Below are positions 35,301-44,400 of a stretch of DNA of 64,000 nucleotides, piece by piece. The notes beneath the pieces are model-generated. The model was given only the letters and a program-made list of their open reading frames with translations. It was not told where the DNA came from and searched no databases. The DNA is from Xiphophorus maculatus. Lineage: Eukaryota > Chordata > Actinopteri > Cyprinodontiformes > Poeciliidae. A program made the position numbers and the translations under genes. The stretch covers positions 16,660,501-16,724,500 of the forward strand of contig NC_036447.1 in NCBI RefSeq assembly GCF_002775205.1. Direction: 5' to 3'. The first letter of the stretch is position 1. Every line of letters begins with the position of its first letter.

Positions 35301-35706
35301 TGGCTAAACTAAAGTACTCCCCAAAAGATCAATAACAAACATGTTGAGCAGATAAAATGAGACCTGGCTCAGCAGAGCGCAGCAGACAACAAAACCTGCT
35401 TTACACTGATTAGATAACTCCTGATACTATAATAGGCTGACTTTTTCCTTTTTGCTGGTGTCCAACAGTTTTGACTGAGCTGTGTCCTCACCGTCCACTC
35501 GGGATGGGGCTGCTTTCATCCCTGCCCGCTGACTCTGGCTGCTGATCCCCCGGCGGGTCGCCACTCAGCTCGGCCTCGGCCTCCCCTTCTCCCTCCCCGG
35601 CATCGCCCCGCCACCTCCGCCGGGGAACGTCCGACGCTCTGTCGGTGCTGGAGCCGGCCCAGCGCTTCAGCTGCTCCCGCCGCTTGGTCTTCGCCGTGTC
35701 CCCCAT
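18464..35706 (-). CDS. ppp1r12c: Protein phosphatase 1 regulatory subunit 12C (MBS85)
   Basis: Twenty coding exons on the minus strand: 35492-35706, 31589-31769, 30327-30457, 29790-29908, 28075-28234, 27199-27343, 27037-27111, 26878-26957, 26579-26691, 26437-26504, 25720-25904, 25508-25595, 23891-24008, 21779-21894, 20833-20882, 20274-20304, 20020-20124, 19723-19773, 19379-19429, 18464-18550. The joined frame is 2169 nt, 722 aa plus stop (human 782 aa). The family targets PP1 catalytic subunit to myosin and controls actomyosin contractility. Seen: PP1-docking RVRF (residues 74-77), ankyrin repeats (about 80-345), KRRRTSVCRMSSKDK (366-380), an acidic Glu/Lys tract (430-460), the MYPT inhibitory site RRLTQGVTL (Thr519), and a C-terminal coiled coil ending LIRVISKLSR. 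The text around VCRMSSKDK..VQDLSKER and the short middle favour 12C over 12A or 12B. Confidence 0.95.
20011..20020 (-). promoter_or_regulatory. Tandem alternative 5' splice sites
   Basis: On the minus strand exon 17 ends CGACAG|GTTTGGCAG|GTTTGC. Both GT positions follow CAG and both keep frame. Using the second adds Val-Trp-Gln. The model uses the first, which joins LERLRQ directly to SQESD. Actual use is unknown. Confidence 0.5.
21895..23890 (-). other. ppp1r12c intron 13
   Basis: A 2.0 kb phase-1 intron, AT-rich, with no recognisable gene, RNA or mobile element. Some open frames around 22098-22485 on the minus strand show no domain. Confidence 0.55.
24009..25507 (-). other. ppp1r12c intron 12
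   Basis: A 1.5 kb phase-0 intron lying exactly between the codons for RRLTQ and GVTL of the inhibitory phosphosite. A short inverted repeat (AAGATTAAC and its complement, near 24200) is present. Nothing else identifiable. Confidence 0.55.
25508..25595 (-). CDS. ppp1r12c: ppp1r12c exon 12, inhibitory phosphorylation site
   Basis: Encodes QFQAADRDEESESQRKAR and then CRLMRQSRRLTQ (residues 491-520). In MYPT1 the matching text is RQSRRSTQ, where the Thr is phosphorylated by ROCK and inhibits PP1 and the preceding Ser is a PKA/PKG site that antagonises it. Here Thr519 is kept but the preceding residue is Leu518 (codon CTC). The flanking acidic ESESQRKAR block is conserved. Confidence 0.93.
25720..25904 (-). 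CDS. ppp1r12c: ppp1r12c exon 11, Glu/Lys/Gln low-complexity tract
   Basis: Encodes residues 430-491. The first 30 are a run of Glu, Lys and Gln with a KEEQ four-residue period, built on a GAGCAGAAGGAG DNA repeat. This is an imperfect minisatellite inside a coding exon and likely varies in length between individuals or species. The strong leucine-run frame on the opposite strand is a shadow. Confidence 0.9.
27199..31769 (-). CDS. ppp1r12c: ppp1r12c ankyrin-repeat exons
   Basis: Exons 31589-31769, 30327-30457, 29790-29908, 28075-28234 and 27199-27343 encode the ankyrin block. Readable repeats: SNSDGITALHQACIDGSIEI, GAAVNQVDSEGWTPLHVAS, GASLTAVNCDGDVPLDIAL, HPRTGATPLHVAAAKGYMEA and VSATDFDGWTPLHAAAHWG. 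The RVRF PP1-docking motif lies just before them in exon 2. In the MYPT1-PP1 structure this module wraps the catalytic subunit and reshapes its groove. The gap between repeats 3 and 4 carries the GVDVEAAKRKEEE linker typical of the family. Confidence 0.95.
27505..27905. repeat. Degenerate TTCC pyrimidine tract
   Basis: Intron sequence (ppp1r12c intron 5) dominated by TTCCTT, CTTCC and TTTCTT words, with a GA-rich run (AGAGAGAGAGAGCAAGAG) just left of it. It reads as an old decayed simple repeat. The phenylalanine/leucine-rich open frames at 27582-27943 are products of this bias, not genes. Confidence 0.7.
28235..29789 (-). other. ppp1r12c intron 4
   Basis: A 1.6 kb intron. A plus-strand 72-codon frame at 28487-28705 looks briefly protein-like but matches nothing I know and has no splice signals around it. 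No other content identified. Confidence 0.5.
30640..31420 (+). mobile_element. Probable Tc1-like transposon remnant
   Basis: In ppp1r12c intron 2. At 31260-31310 the text TTATGTTAGAGTGGTCTAGTTAAAGTCCAGACAC matches, with changes, the well-known GAATGGCCTAGTCAAAGTCCAGAC block of fish Tc1 transposases. A GGCAGCATGAGGATGTGGGTATG block near 30758 resembles the GGCAGCATCATG..GTGGGGATG block. No open frame survives. Boundaries are approximate. Confidence 0.5.
32880..33155 (-). repeat. Dispersed fish repeat (L2-like), copy 2
   Basis: On the plus strand it reads GGTACACCCTGGACAGGTCG, CACACACACACATTCACAC, GTGGGAGGAAGCTGGAGAAC, AACCCACGCATGCGCAGGG, CCATGCAAACTCTGTGCAGA and TTCTTGCTGCAAGGCAACTG. This is the classic wording of a very abundant teleost repeat. 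It is the reverse complement of the copy at 16380-16570 and is better preserved. Open frames over it on both strands are artefacts. Confidence 0.8.
33900..34200 (+). mobile_element. Tc1-like transposon fragment
   Basis: Contains TTCAGATTAGATGAGACCAA near 33972, AAACACCATCCAACAATGAA near 34057 and then ACATGGTGGTGGCAGCATCA, GGGGATGCTTTTCTTAAGCA and GGGACAGGGAAAGCTGGT. This is the middle part of a fish Tc1-like transposase gene in sense orientation. Stops and deletions interrupt it, and the ends are not recognisable. Confidence 0.8.
34313..34580. mobile_element. hAT-type MITE (non-autonomous)
   Basis: Starts CAGGGTTTCCCC and ends GGGGGAAACCTTG, giving imperfect terminal inverted repeats of the CAGGG type typical of hAT elements. 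The inside holds GAGCGCCCCAGCCACCGGGC next to the right end, as in a common fish MITE. Length is 268 bp with no coding capacity. Flanking 8-mers (AACAAATA and AAATATTA) do not form a clean target duplication, so the copy is old or an end is misplaced. Confidence 0.6.
35492..35706 (-). CDS. ppp1r12c: ppp1r12c exon 1
   Basis: Encodes residues 1-71 and part of 72: MGDTAKTKRREQLKRWAGS followed by an Arg/Glu/Asp/Ser-rich disordered segment. The RREQLKRW block is shared with the human 12C N-terminus. The exon is GC-rich and continues into the promoter. The ATG at 35706-35704 is chosen because KTKRREQLKRW follows at once; the frame stays open further upstream without family similarity. Confidence 0.93.
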
Positions 35707-35962
35707 TAAATTAACCGCGGAGGACGGTGTTTTTATAAATAAAACCTGTGCTGGCGGGGCCAGACACACCCTCCATGTGTATACTTTCGCTTCCTGGTTC
35801 TAGCTCCTGATCTCTGAAGGCGGTGGAAGTCCGGCTCGTGCTCGAGAGCGTCGAGAACGCGCCGTCAAGATACTGCCGCCTTCGTGACGTGACGTCATCG
35901 ACGCTGTTTCGACAGGGGAAGCTTGCCCCCGCCCATCGTGCACGCACTGTACTTCCTGCCAT
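35707..35962 (-). promoter_or_regulatory. ppp1r12c CpG-rich promoter / 5' UTR region
   Basis: GC- and CpG-rich sequence continuing from exon 1, in sharp contrast to the AT-rich surroundings. It contains a palindromic CRE (35890-35897) and no obvious TATA box. This is the appearance of a CpG-island promoter. The transcription start is not determined. Confidence 0.6.
35890..35897. promoter_or_regulatory. Palindromic CRE (CREB/ATF site)
   Basis: TGACGTCA, the full palindromic cAMP response element, lies about 185 bp upstream of the ppp1r12c ATG, overlapped by a second half site (GTGACGTGACGTCA). Site match only. Confidence 0.6.
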
Positions 35963-38165
35963 TGTGCTCTTTGATGCTTGTAACCTATACGTCCTCCAAA
36001 TCTACATAGTAAACACAGAGTTCACCGATGTTTCTGTGCTAAGATGTTAAAAGCGACACTTGATGAGGCGCATTGTAACAATACTTCTTGGCAAATGATG
36101 CACAAATGGAAAAACGTTTCCTTTTTTTCCCCCTTTAATTGTGCGTTCAACCAGGGCCGGATTGGACAATGGCTCCTGGGCTAGCACTAGTTTTGGTGCC
36201 TTATATAAAATAAATAAATAAATCTGCTTTTGCAAATTACAATGCATTATTAGATAAGCCTCAGCAGGTTTAAAACATCCCATTTGAAATGACTCCAAAG
36301 TTGGTCCTGAAAAGATGTACTATAGGTTCAGGATTTTCAAATATTTGAGTATTGTACACACTAATGAAAATGTAACAATATTTAAACAATACAATTCACA
36401 TGGGCTTATGAGTTTTATATAAGGTACAATTTAAAACATGCATTCAATAAAAAACAAATTCAAAATCTGCCATTGGGACCTTGGGTTGCTGCGCCCGAGC
36501 CTGAAGCACTCTTAATTGTTGAACAAAGCTAATAGTAACATCCCACTAAAGACTTTCAGCTGTAATTGTATGAAAGATGGTCCTACAAAGTACTGACTCA
36601 GGGGGAGTATGTCAATATTCAAAGAACACCAAGTGATATTTTCCATTAAGTACCTTCTTTAGGATATTTGAGTGCACAATTCACTATTGAAATATGAAGT
36701 TTTCTGATTTAGAAAACGCTAAATCAGAAAAGGCTGGAGGGCTGGTTCCTTATAAGATTAAATTCAGATTATATTGCATAGTCCTTCAGTGAAAACATTT
36801 GCTTTGTTATCAACTCTAAATTCTTCTCAGCAGATAAAAATCACCCATTTACCGTCTAAGAAATGCAGAACTATTGCTGCCAGACTCTTAGAGTGAGTCA
36901 TAGTTGCCATTAACTTTGACTTTTGTTTCTTTTTCTTTATATAGAAAGTATTCCTGGCCTAGTGCTTTTGCATTTATTTATGCCTCCTTCCTGTTCTCAC
37001 TGCAGCCCATGGCTCATCCTGCGTCTGGTTCTGCTGGGGGTTTCTTCCTGTCGAGGCCGAGTTCGGCTCTCCTCTTAAAGGAAACTCGTGTTTTATCCTC
37101 TGCATTGTGTTTATTCATAATGGGTTTTCAAATTAAAGTAAAGATCCAAGCAATTTGTGAGTTTTCATATAGATAACTGGCAATAAGGTTAAAATCAGAC
37201 TGTAGTGAAAATGTCAAACTGGACTTTTATTGAATGTTGAGATTATATTTGTGTTAATCACCACTAATATTAATAAACTGCACTGAAGTGAAATGGAATA
37301 TGCATGATTTTAATACAATACCGGGTTACGGCAGCAAAAATGTAGTGTAATGTATTTCTCTGCATTTTATCTTGTGAAATTCTCTGCAGAAGGCTTTTAG
37401 ATTACAATTTTTTGTCAGATTATACAAACTAAATCTAAGTAAACAGAACTCATTGGGGGAAAATAAGCTTCAGATTTGATTGTGTAAAATCAGAATGAAT
37501 TTTCTCTGCAACAAAAACCGTATTCAGAGGCCTGTTAATCAATAAAAACAATCAATGCTAATCCTGTGGTGTGACCTCTGAGTGCGCCTGTAAACATTCC
37601 AACATGGACACAGGGTCAAATTCCATGCCACATTTTGCTTGAGGCCATGTGTGCTCACTTCTGTCCCTCTGCAGCCTGGGATCTACAGACACAGAGAGCC
37701 ACTGAGACAAGAAGGTATGCATCTCATTTGCATTTATCATGCTGTTGCAGTCCCAGCCTAGTATACTGTGTATTATTCCTTTGTGTTCTAGGTTGGAGCT
37801 AAGAGTATGACAGAACACAAAGGAAGCAGAACTTTTAAACATGTTGCTTTGTGTCGCAGACTGAGCGAAAGTTCATTTTTTGACTCAGAAGGGTGATGAG
37901 TCTAAATGGACCTTGTGAGACATTACTCACTCATGATCATCTTCTTGTGTAATCTAGTCTTGTTGCAGCTGCACCATTGGAAACAAGAATAAAAATAGGA
38001 ATCAGTAGTTAAAACCTGAAAAATGTGTCAATTCATTAGAAAACTTAAAATCACACTTAGACAACAAAGGTTTATTTGACAATGCATGGCCTAATTTTGG
38101 TTCCTACTTTCATTAAAAGATCGGAAAATTACAGCATACATTTTTTTTAAATGCAGGTTTGTAGC
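35963..38165. other. Divergent intergenic region ppp1r12c / qprt
   Basis: About 2.2 kb. Left part is AT-rich. A dispersed fish repeat lies at 36930-37090 (listed separately). The right end (about 38140-38156) is a T-rich tract and AG acceptor immediately before the first qprt coding exon, so a noncoding first exon of qprt should lie in this region. I could not place it. Confidence 0.5.
36930..37090 (+). repeat. Dispersed fish repeat fragment
   Basis: Contains CTGCGTCTGGTTCTGCTGGGGGTTTCTTCCTGT followed by an AAGGAAACTC block. This is close to the GGTTCTGCTGGAGGTTTCTTCC wording of an abundant teleost interspersed repeat. Boundaries and class are uncertain. Confidence 0.6.
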
Positions 38166-38418
38166 ATGTCTGGACCAAAACCACAAGTTGTCCATTCGAT
38201 TCCAAATTATACCCTGACCCGGCTTGCACGAGAGTGGCTGGCAGAGGACACTCCGAACTTTGACCCGGCAGGAGCCTGCGTGGGATCAGAGGAAGTGGAG
38301 GCAAAGTTGTTGTGTAAAACTCCACACACCGTGCTGGCAGGAAGCCCTTTCTTCACAGCAGTGTTCACTGAGGTGGGCTGCACAGTGGACTGGATATACC
38401 AGGAAGGAGCGGTGATCG
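38166..38418 (+). CDS. qprt: qprt coding exon 1
   Basis: Encodes residues 1-84 and one base of codon 85. Readable family blocks are [14 protein letters not shown] near the start and [19 protein letters not shown], matching the human AGQPFFDAIFTQLNCQVSW. Ends in a GTAAGC donor. Confidence 0.93.
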
Positions 38419-41400
38419 GTAAGCATCAGTAAACTAAATTACCACAAAACCTACTCTGACATAAAATAAAACCTCTAATCATTTGGTGAGAACAATGCTC
38501 CAATTATCTTTTTATTTACTTTACTTTTTCTTGAAACCTTGATGTTTGTTACATCTTAATATTTCAAACAACCAAACAAATTTTAATGTTGGATCTCTGC
38601 TGAATGATGGAAACAAAAGGAATGTTTTAAATTAGCCTAGTGCTGGATGGACGTTGCAGGAAGGTCAGGTGTGTAGTTTAATTGCTAAAATGGGCTTTTT
38701 GGAGCCATAAAACAGATGTGCTATAGTGCTTTCCCAAAAAACTTTAGACTAATGTTTGTCAAACTGTGGTGAAAGTCAGATTGTTGGTACACAGACTGCC
38801 TCAGCAGTACATAGGGATATTAATTATTTGCAAGATAAATAAAGACAAGCTAACTGTGAAGAAGTGAAATGCTGAAGCAGGAAAGAGTTGTGCTCTGTTC
38901 CTTTTACTTCTGAAGTTGAATTTTGGATAAATCATCAAACCATAAATTTACAGTTTTTCAGTTCTAAGTTCAGAAAACAGTGAGATTTGCTGATTGGTAT
39001 GCTGCGTGACCAGGTTACTTTAGTTAGCAATACAAGCTAAATACAATTTTTCTTCTTCAACACTGCACTTTCTAACAGTACAGTAACATGTTCACTTAAA
39101 GAGGTTGCAAAGTGCCATAAATTAATAGCTTTAAATATGTACAAATCCCCAGAAATGCAAATAAGTTATTCTTTTATTCCGACTATATGTTTTACTTGCA
39201 AAACAGACATGAGGTAGCCCAGATGATGATGTTATGGTTGTGGAAACTTCTGATAGGTTAACAGACACATTTGACTTAATTGGAAGCAAAATGGTGGGTG
39301 TGTTTTAAGCCAAAGACTTGTAAAGCAGTGTCATCATCCACAGTGAAACATGTCCTGAAGCGATATGGGCTGACAGGCCCCTCAGCAAGGAAGAAACCTT
39401 TACTCCAAAAAAAACACAATAAAACAGACTGCAGTTTGCAAATGCACACAGGGACAAAGAACGTTGATTTTGGAGACATGAAGAGAAGTCCTGTGGTCAG
39501 ATATAATTAAAGTGGAACTGTTTGGCCATAATGACCAACTTTACATTTGGAGGAAAAGCAGGGATGCTTGTGCCATCGTCATAGTGAAGCATGAGGATGA
39601 CAGCATCTTGTTGTGGAGCTTTTTTGCTGCAGGAGGAGCTGGTACATTTCTCTTTCTCATTATTGTGGCATTTAGCAAATAGAAATAATTGTGATAATTC
39701 TAACTGACCCAAAACAAATGATGTTTGGTTTGATTTAACTTCAGATAGTGAGAAAAAAACAAACATAGACCTGTCTTTTTATTTGGTGTATATAAACTAC
39801 TGGTTTCAGCAGTAATAAGGTGTATGTAATGCTGATTGTAATTTGCTGATACAAAGAAGATAAACTGTGCATTCAGATAGGAGTCAAATTAAAAAGAGAA
39901 TAATGTTCCTGACATGCCAATGTACAGAAACGAAAAAAACATGGAGTGCCTCCTTCTCCCCATTTTCTGTAACATCTGCAGGTCCAGATGCTGTCACTGT
40001 GACTGCTGTGGTGAGGGGCCCAGCGAGATGCCTTCTCCTCGGGGAGCGCCCTGCTCTAAACTGCCTGAGTCGTGCCTCGGGGATTGCCACCCGCTGCTCT
40101 CAGCTCAAACTGATGGCAAAGTCTGCCGGCTGGCACGGAGAAGTGGCTGGCACCCGTAAGACCACCCCCGGCTTTAGGCTGGTGGAGAAGTACGCCATGC
40201 TGGTGGGCGGCATATCCATGCACAGACAGGACCTGAGCGGGATGGTGATGCTGAAGGACAACCACGTCTGGGCATCGGGGAGCATCACAAAGGTGGGCAG
40301 CTGCAGCAGACATTCAGTGGTTCAAGATGAACAAACAGGAAGATGGTGCTCAAATGATCACAACACAACAACTTTGCATTTTCAGTTCATACAAAGGCAT
40401 GTAAAATTTTGTGGGGGCGCCACTGCACAACAGATGGCACAAGTCTACCAGATTTTGCCAGCTACAAACAGTGTTAGATAACATTTTCTGTTTCTATAGC
40501 AACAAAACACAATACAAGATGACATGATTTTAAAAGCGTTTAAAATGTTGCTAAACAACCAAAACATTTTCAAAAAGGAAACCACAACCAGTCAACCTAA
40601 AATGTTGAAAAACTTTACTAGGAAATAACTACCACAGTCACAAGACAAAATTAGTTTCAGAATTTTACAACCAGAAATTAACCATGAATTACATCTTAAT
40701 AAGGAGGATTATTCTCATACTAATATATTTTATTTACTTACATACAGATGAGTCCCATGCAGACATACATAAGGGCTTCATTTTCAATACTTACTGAGTT
40801 TTTTTGTAAAGCTAGAGGTCTTTATTTCATGGGAGAAAAAGAGGAAATTAAACCCAGGACAGCTGCATTGAAGACCAGTTGCTGCACAGGGGATTCCTGC
40901 CCGACCCACAGCACCACGCTGTGCCCCAGGAGGCCAGCTACGATAAATAAAATACACAAGGGTTTTTTTTGTTTTGGGGGGGGGGGGGGGTTCTATCTAG
41001 TGCATGCCTCTCCAAATTGGAGAGACACTCTCCATCTGAGACACACATATATGTTGAAAATGTTACTCTGATAAGAATGACACTTTAAAGCACCATTTAT
41101 TTACGTACAGACATTGCAAAAAGAAAGCCTCTTTGCTTCAGTTGTCATTTTCTGTAGGAGTCATTCCTAAAGGCCTACCTGGAGATGTCACCACAGGGAA
41201 ATGATTGGATCCAATCATTTCTGTGCAACAGCTGGTCTCTACTTTGACTAGGTCATTCCAGCACCTTGATTCAGCCACCCTGTTGTAGATGTGGAGCGGT
41301 GTTTGCAACCTGACGTGATCTAGTTTGAGACAACCTTTAGATGTTTTGCAGATGGGTTCACATTTGCAGTCAGAAGGTTGCTGGTTGTGTATAGTCGTGA

Positions 41401-44400
41401 GCACAATGATTTGCTCACCACACGACCTGCGACCAGGTTGTGTGGGTTCATAAAAGCCCAACTCATCACACCTCCATCATGATGTTTGACACTTAGGCAT
41501 GAGGTGTTTGTGTTTAGAATATGGTTTGGTTTCTCATTCCGAACAAACATTGATTCTATGATTTATTCAGATGAACTTTTGAAAACATAGTTTATGTTGA
41601 CATTATGTTTTTTAAAGAGAAGAATCTTGGAAACCATTCAAAATAAGCCCTTCTTGTTCTGCTTTTCAAAACTGTCTGTGATAAACTTAAAAGGGCAGTA
41701 ATAGGTATAATCCATGGTGCCATTTTACATTGGCACTGTGCCATTTTACAGCTTGTAAAATGACACAGCTTGTAAAATGGCACAGTAAAATGACACAGCT
41801 TGTAAAATGGCACAGTAAAATGACACAGCTTGTAAAATGGCACAGCTTGTAAAATGGCACACTGCCATTTGGCACAGTAACTGGCACAGTTACTTGATTG
41901 TAACTTAATCAAGTAACTTAGTTACTTCCATTAACTAACTTACTTAATTACGTAAATAAATGGTGCTTTAAAGTGTCATTCTTATCAGAGTAAAAAATAC
42001 TGCACATATCAAACATGACCAAAATATTTATTTCCGAATCTGACACCTTGAAATTCAGGCTCTGTTTCTTTAAGAAACTTCTGCCCTTTAAGAAACTTCT
42101 GCTCTTTCTGACATTCTGACTTTCAGCACATCATTGCAACATTGCTTTTCCATTATTCCTTTAACAACAGTTCTTAGGAGAACTGAACTGAGAAGTAGTT
42201 TGCATGCTGAGCTCAGCAGATGTGCCGATCCACCAGGGGTTTTCCAATCACTGCTGATGCTAGTCTGAAGGAGCTGAGTGGGCGAGGTGTGGGGGACGGG
42301 TACTCTGTGAGGCAGAAACCTGCAACTCCCAGAAGGAGTTTCGTGGAAATAGGTGGTGCTGTCTGTGACTGTGAGCAAGCATTTATTACGCAAACCCAAA
42401 TGACCCAAATTAGTTTCTTCGTACTTCGCTTCTTATGTATCATTCATTTTTCTTAGACCTGGTTCTCCCTTTGATTCCAGTTCCTATTTGGTCATAGTTC
42501 ACCTTCAGTGTCTATCTCAGTTTCCCTGCATCTTTCCTTGTCACAGCTTTCATCATTAGTCTGCCAGGTTCTCATGTTGCTTTGTCTCTGCAGTTAGTCC
42601 CATTGAACACACCTGTCAGTTGTACCACTCACCTGTTTTCTTTTTTGAGTTGTTGTTGCCAGATCCTCTGTTCTGTTCATTTTCATCTCATGCTCTGTTC
42701 CAAGGTGCTTCAGTTTTTTTTAAAATAAATGATCTCCATGCCACCATTCAGCAGTCTTCTGTGCACTGGTTCTGCAAAAACCTTTATGATGGGAACAGTC
42801 CAAATTTTCATTAATTTTCTTTATTTTGCCACTGCAGTGTAATGTTTCTTTCTTTGTTTATTTTGCTTTGTTTTTATCACATGAAGCACTTTGAATCGCT
42901 TTGTTGCTGAAATGTTTTATACAAATAAACTTGATGATGATGATGTCTTGTTAATTGGTTCAATAGGATATGAAATATCCACAATTGCACAAATAGGACA
43001 GTTTTTAATGTTTTCCTATGATACCAACAGCAGTTCTATCTCCAGGTAGTTGTGATTACAAATTGTGTATAAATCGTCAGCTGGCTCAAGTTATCAAGTT
43101 TCTGCAATTATAAGTTCTTCAAAGTTCCTGCTTTCGGCGTGCCATGGTGGCGTAGGGGATAGCGAAAACCCATGTTTGGAGGCCTTGAGTCCTCGACGTG
43201 GCCGGGTTCGACTCCCGGACCTGGCAATATTTGCCCCATGTCTTCCCCCTTTTTTGTCAGCCTACTTTCATATAAGGGACACTAGAGCCCACAAAAGACC
43301 CCCTGGAGGGGTAAAAAAAAAGTTCCTGCTTTCAGTCTACTGTGTGAAAATTCACAGGTAGCAGATAAAGTCCAGTAGAACTTTTTTTTGTTCACTTGCT
43401 GACAACTCTTAATCAGATATGAAAACTAATCTAGAAAAATATGGTTACATTACACTTAATTTGCAAAACAAATGTATTGGAATTGACTTCTTTTATGCGT
43501 TATGTAGAACAAATTGAAACACATTGTTTTCAAACTGAAAAAAAGAAGAAGAAGCATTATGTCATTTTGGACATAATGCAGCTCTAGCAGAAAACTAATA
43601 GAGGAACTGCTACGACATTCACATTTCACTTAGATTTAAAAGGATTGCTAAGCTCTATATAATTTCGGTCATAGTTATTAAGAATCACTTTGGTCAAATA
43701 GCCACATCTAATCTGACAGACTTTTCCTACGGAATAAAACAAAATCAGATGGAGTGTTTTAACTGCGAATGGTTCATCCAGGTATGTTTAATCTACAACA
43801 TAACTGTGATGATCCATAAGACATGATGGATCGTGTCTTATGCCAGTTACAATGCTGGGGATCCAGGGCAATGATGACTATAAATGTCTGCAGAATCTAC
43901 AAAGCACATAAACAGAGTGAAAGATCTTCTTTTGAGATGCACAGAACTAAGTCAGGTTCTGCTTTCCTAACATTGACGTGATCAGTCACTATGCATTCTT
44001 TAAGTTTTAATCAAGAAAGGCACTTTGAATCATGTTCTTATGTACAGTCATCAACTTGTTTTTTTTTATCTAAAAAATGCAGTGTTCTTACATTCAGCTC
44101 ACCAGAACAAGTCTGAATTTAAAAATAGAGAGAAAAGCACAAAAATGTGGCACATTGGAATCTATTAGCAATGTCATTCTTTAAACCAATGCCTTCTTTA
44201 ACGTCTCTCAGTGACATCCATGCAATGTTTGGTGAAAGGTTAAACTTATTTGGGAGTTTGCATGGTCTTAAAGTCAAATTTTACCTCCTTGTTTAACATC
44301 TATTTTGTTTCCTCACAATAAAACAACCTCTGGTCTGTCTTAACGGTCGCAATGTGACCATTGTTTCTCATTGCATCGTTTTATAGAGTTTTTGAAATGT

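Larger units (their letters stand above)
31770..35491 (-). other. ppp1r12c intron 1
   Basis: A 3.7 kb intron rich in repeats: an L2-like copy (32880-33155), a Tc1-like fragment (33900-34200), a hAT-type MITE (34313-34580) and a 15 bp hairpin (arms 34694-34708 and 34716-34730). The rest is AT-rich and unassigned. Confidence 0.65.

Noticed and set aside
41592..41912. Repetitive frames (FYKLCHFT repeats) on the minus strand
   Set aside because: Direct translation of the 30 bp minisatellite.
43136..43222. A tRNA gene
   Set aside because: The A and B boxes belong to a SINE head: it is followed by a SINE body and A tail and flanked by a target duplication.
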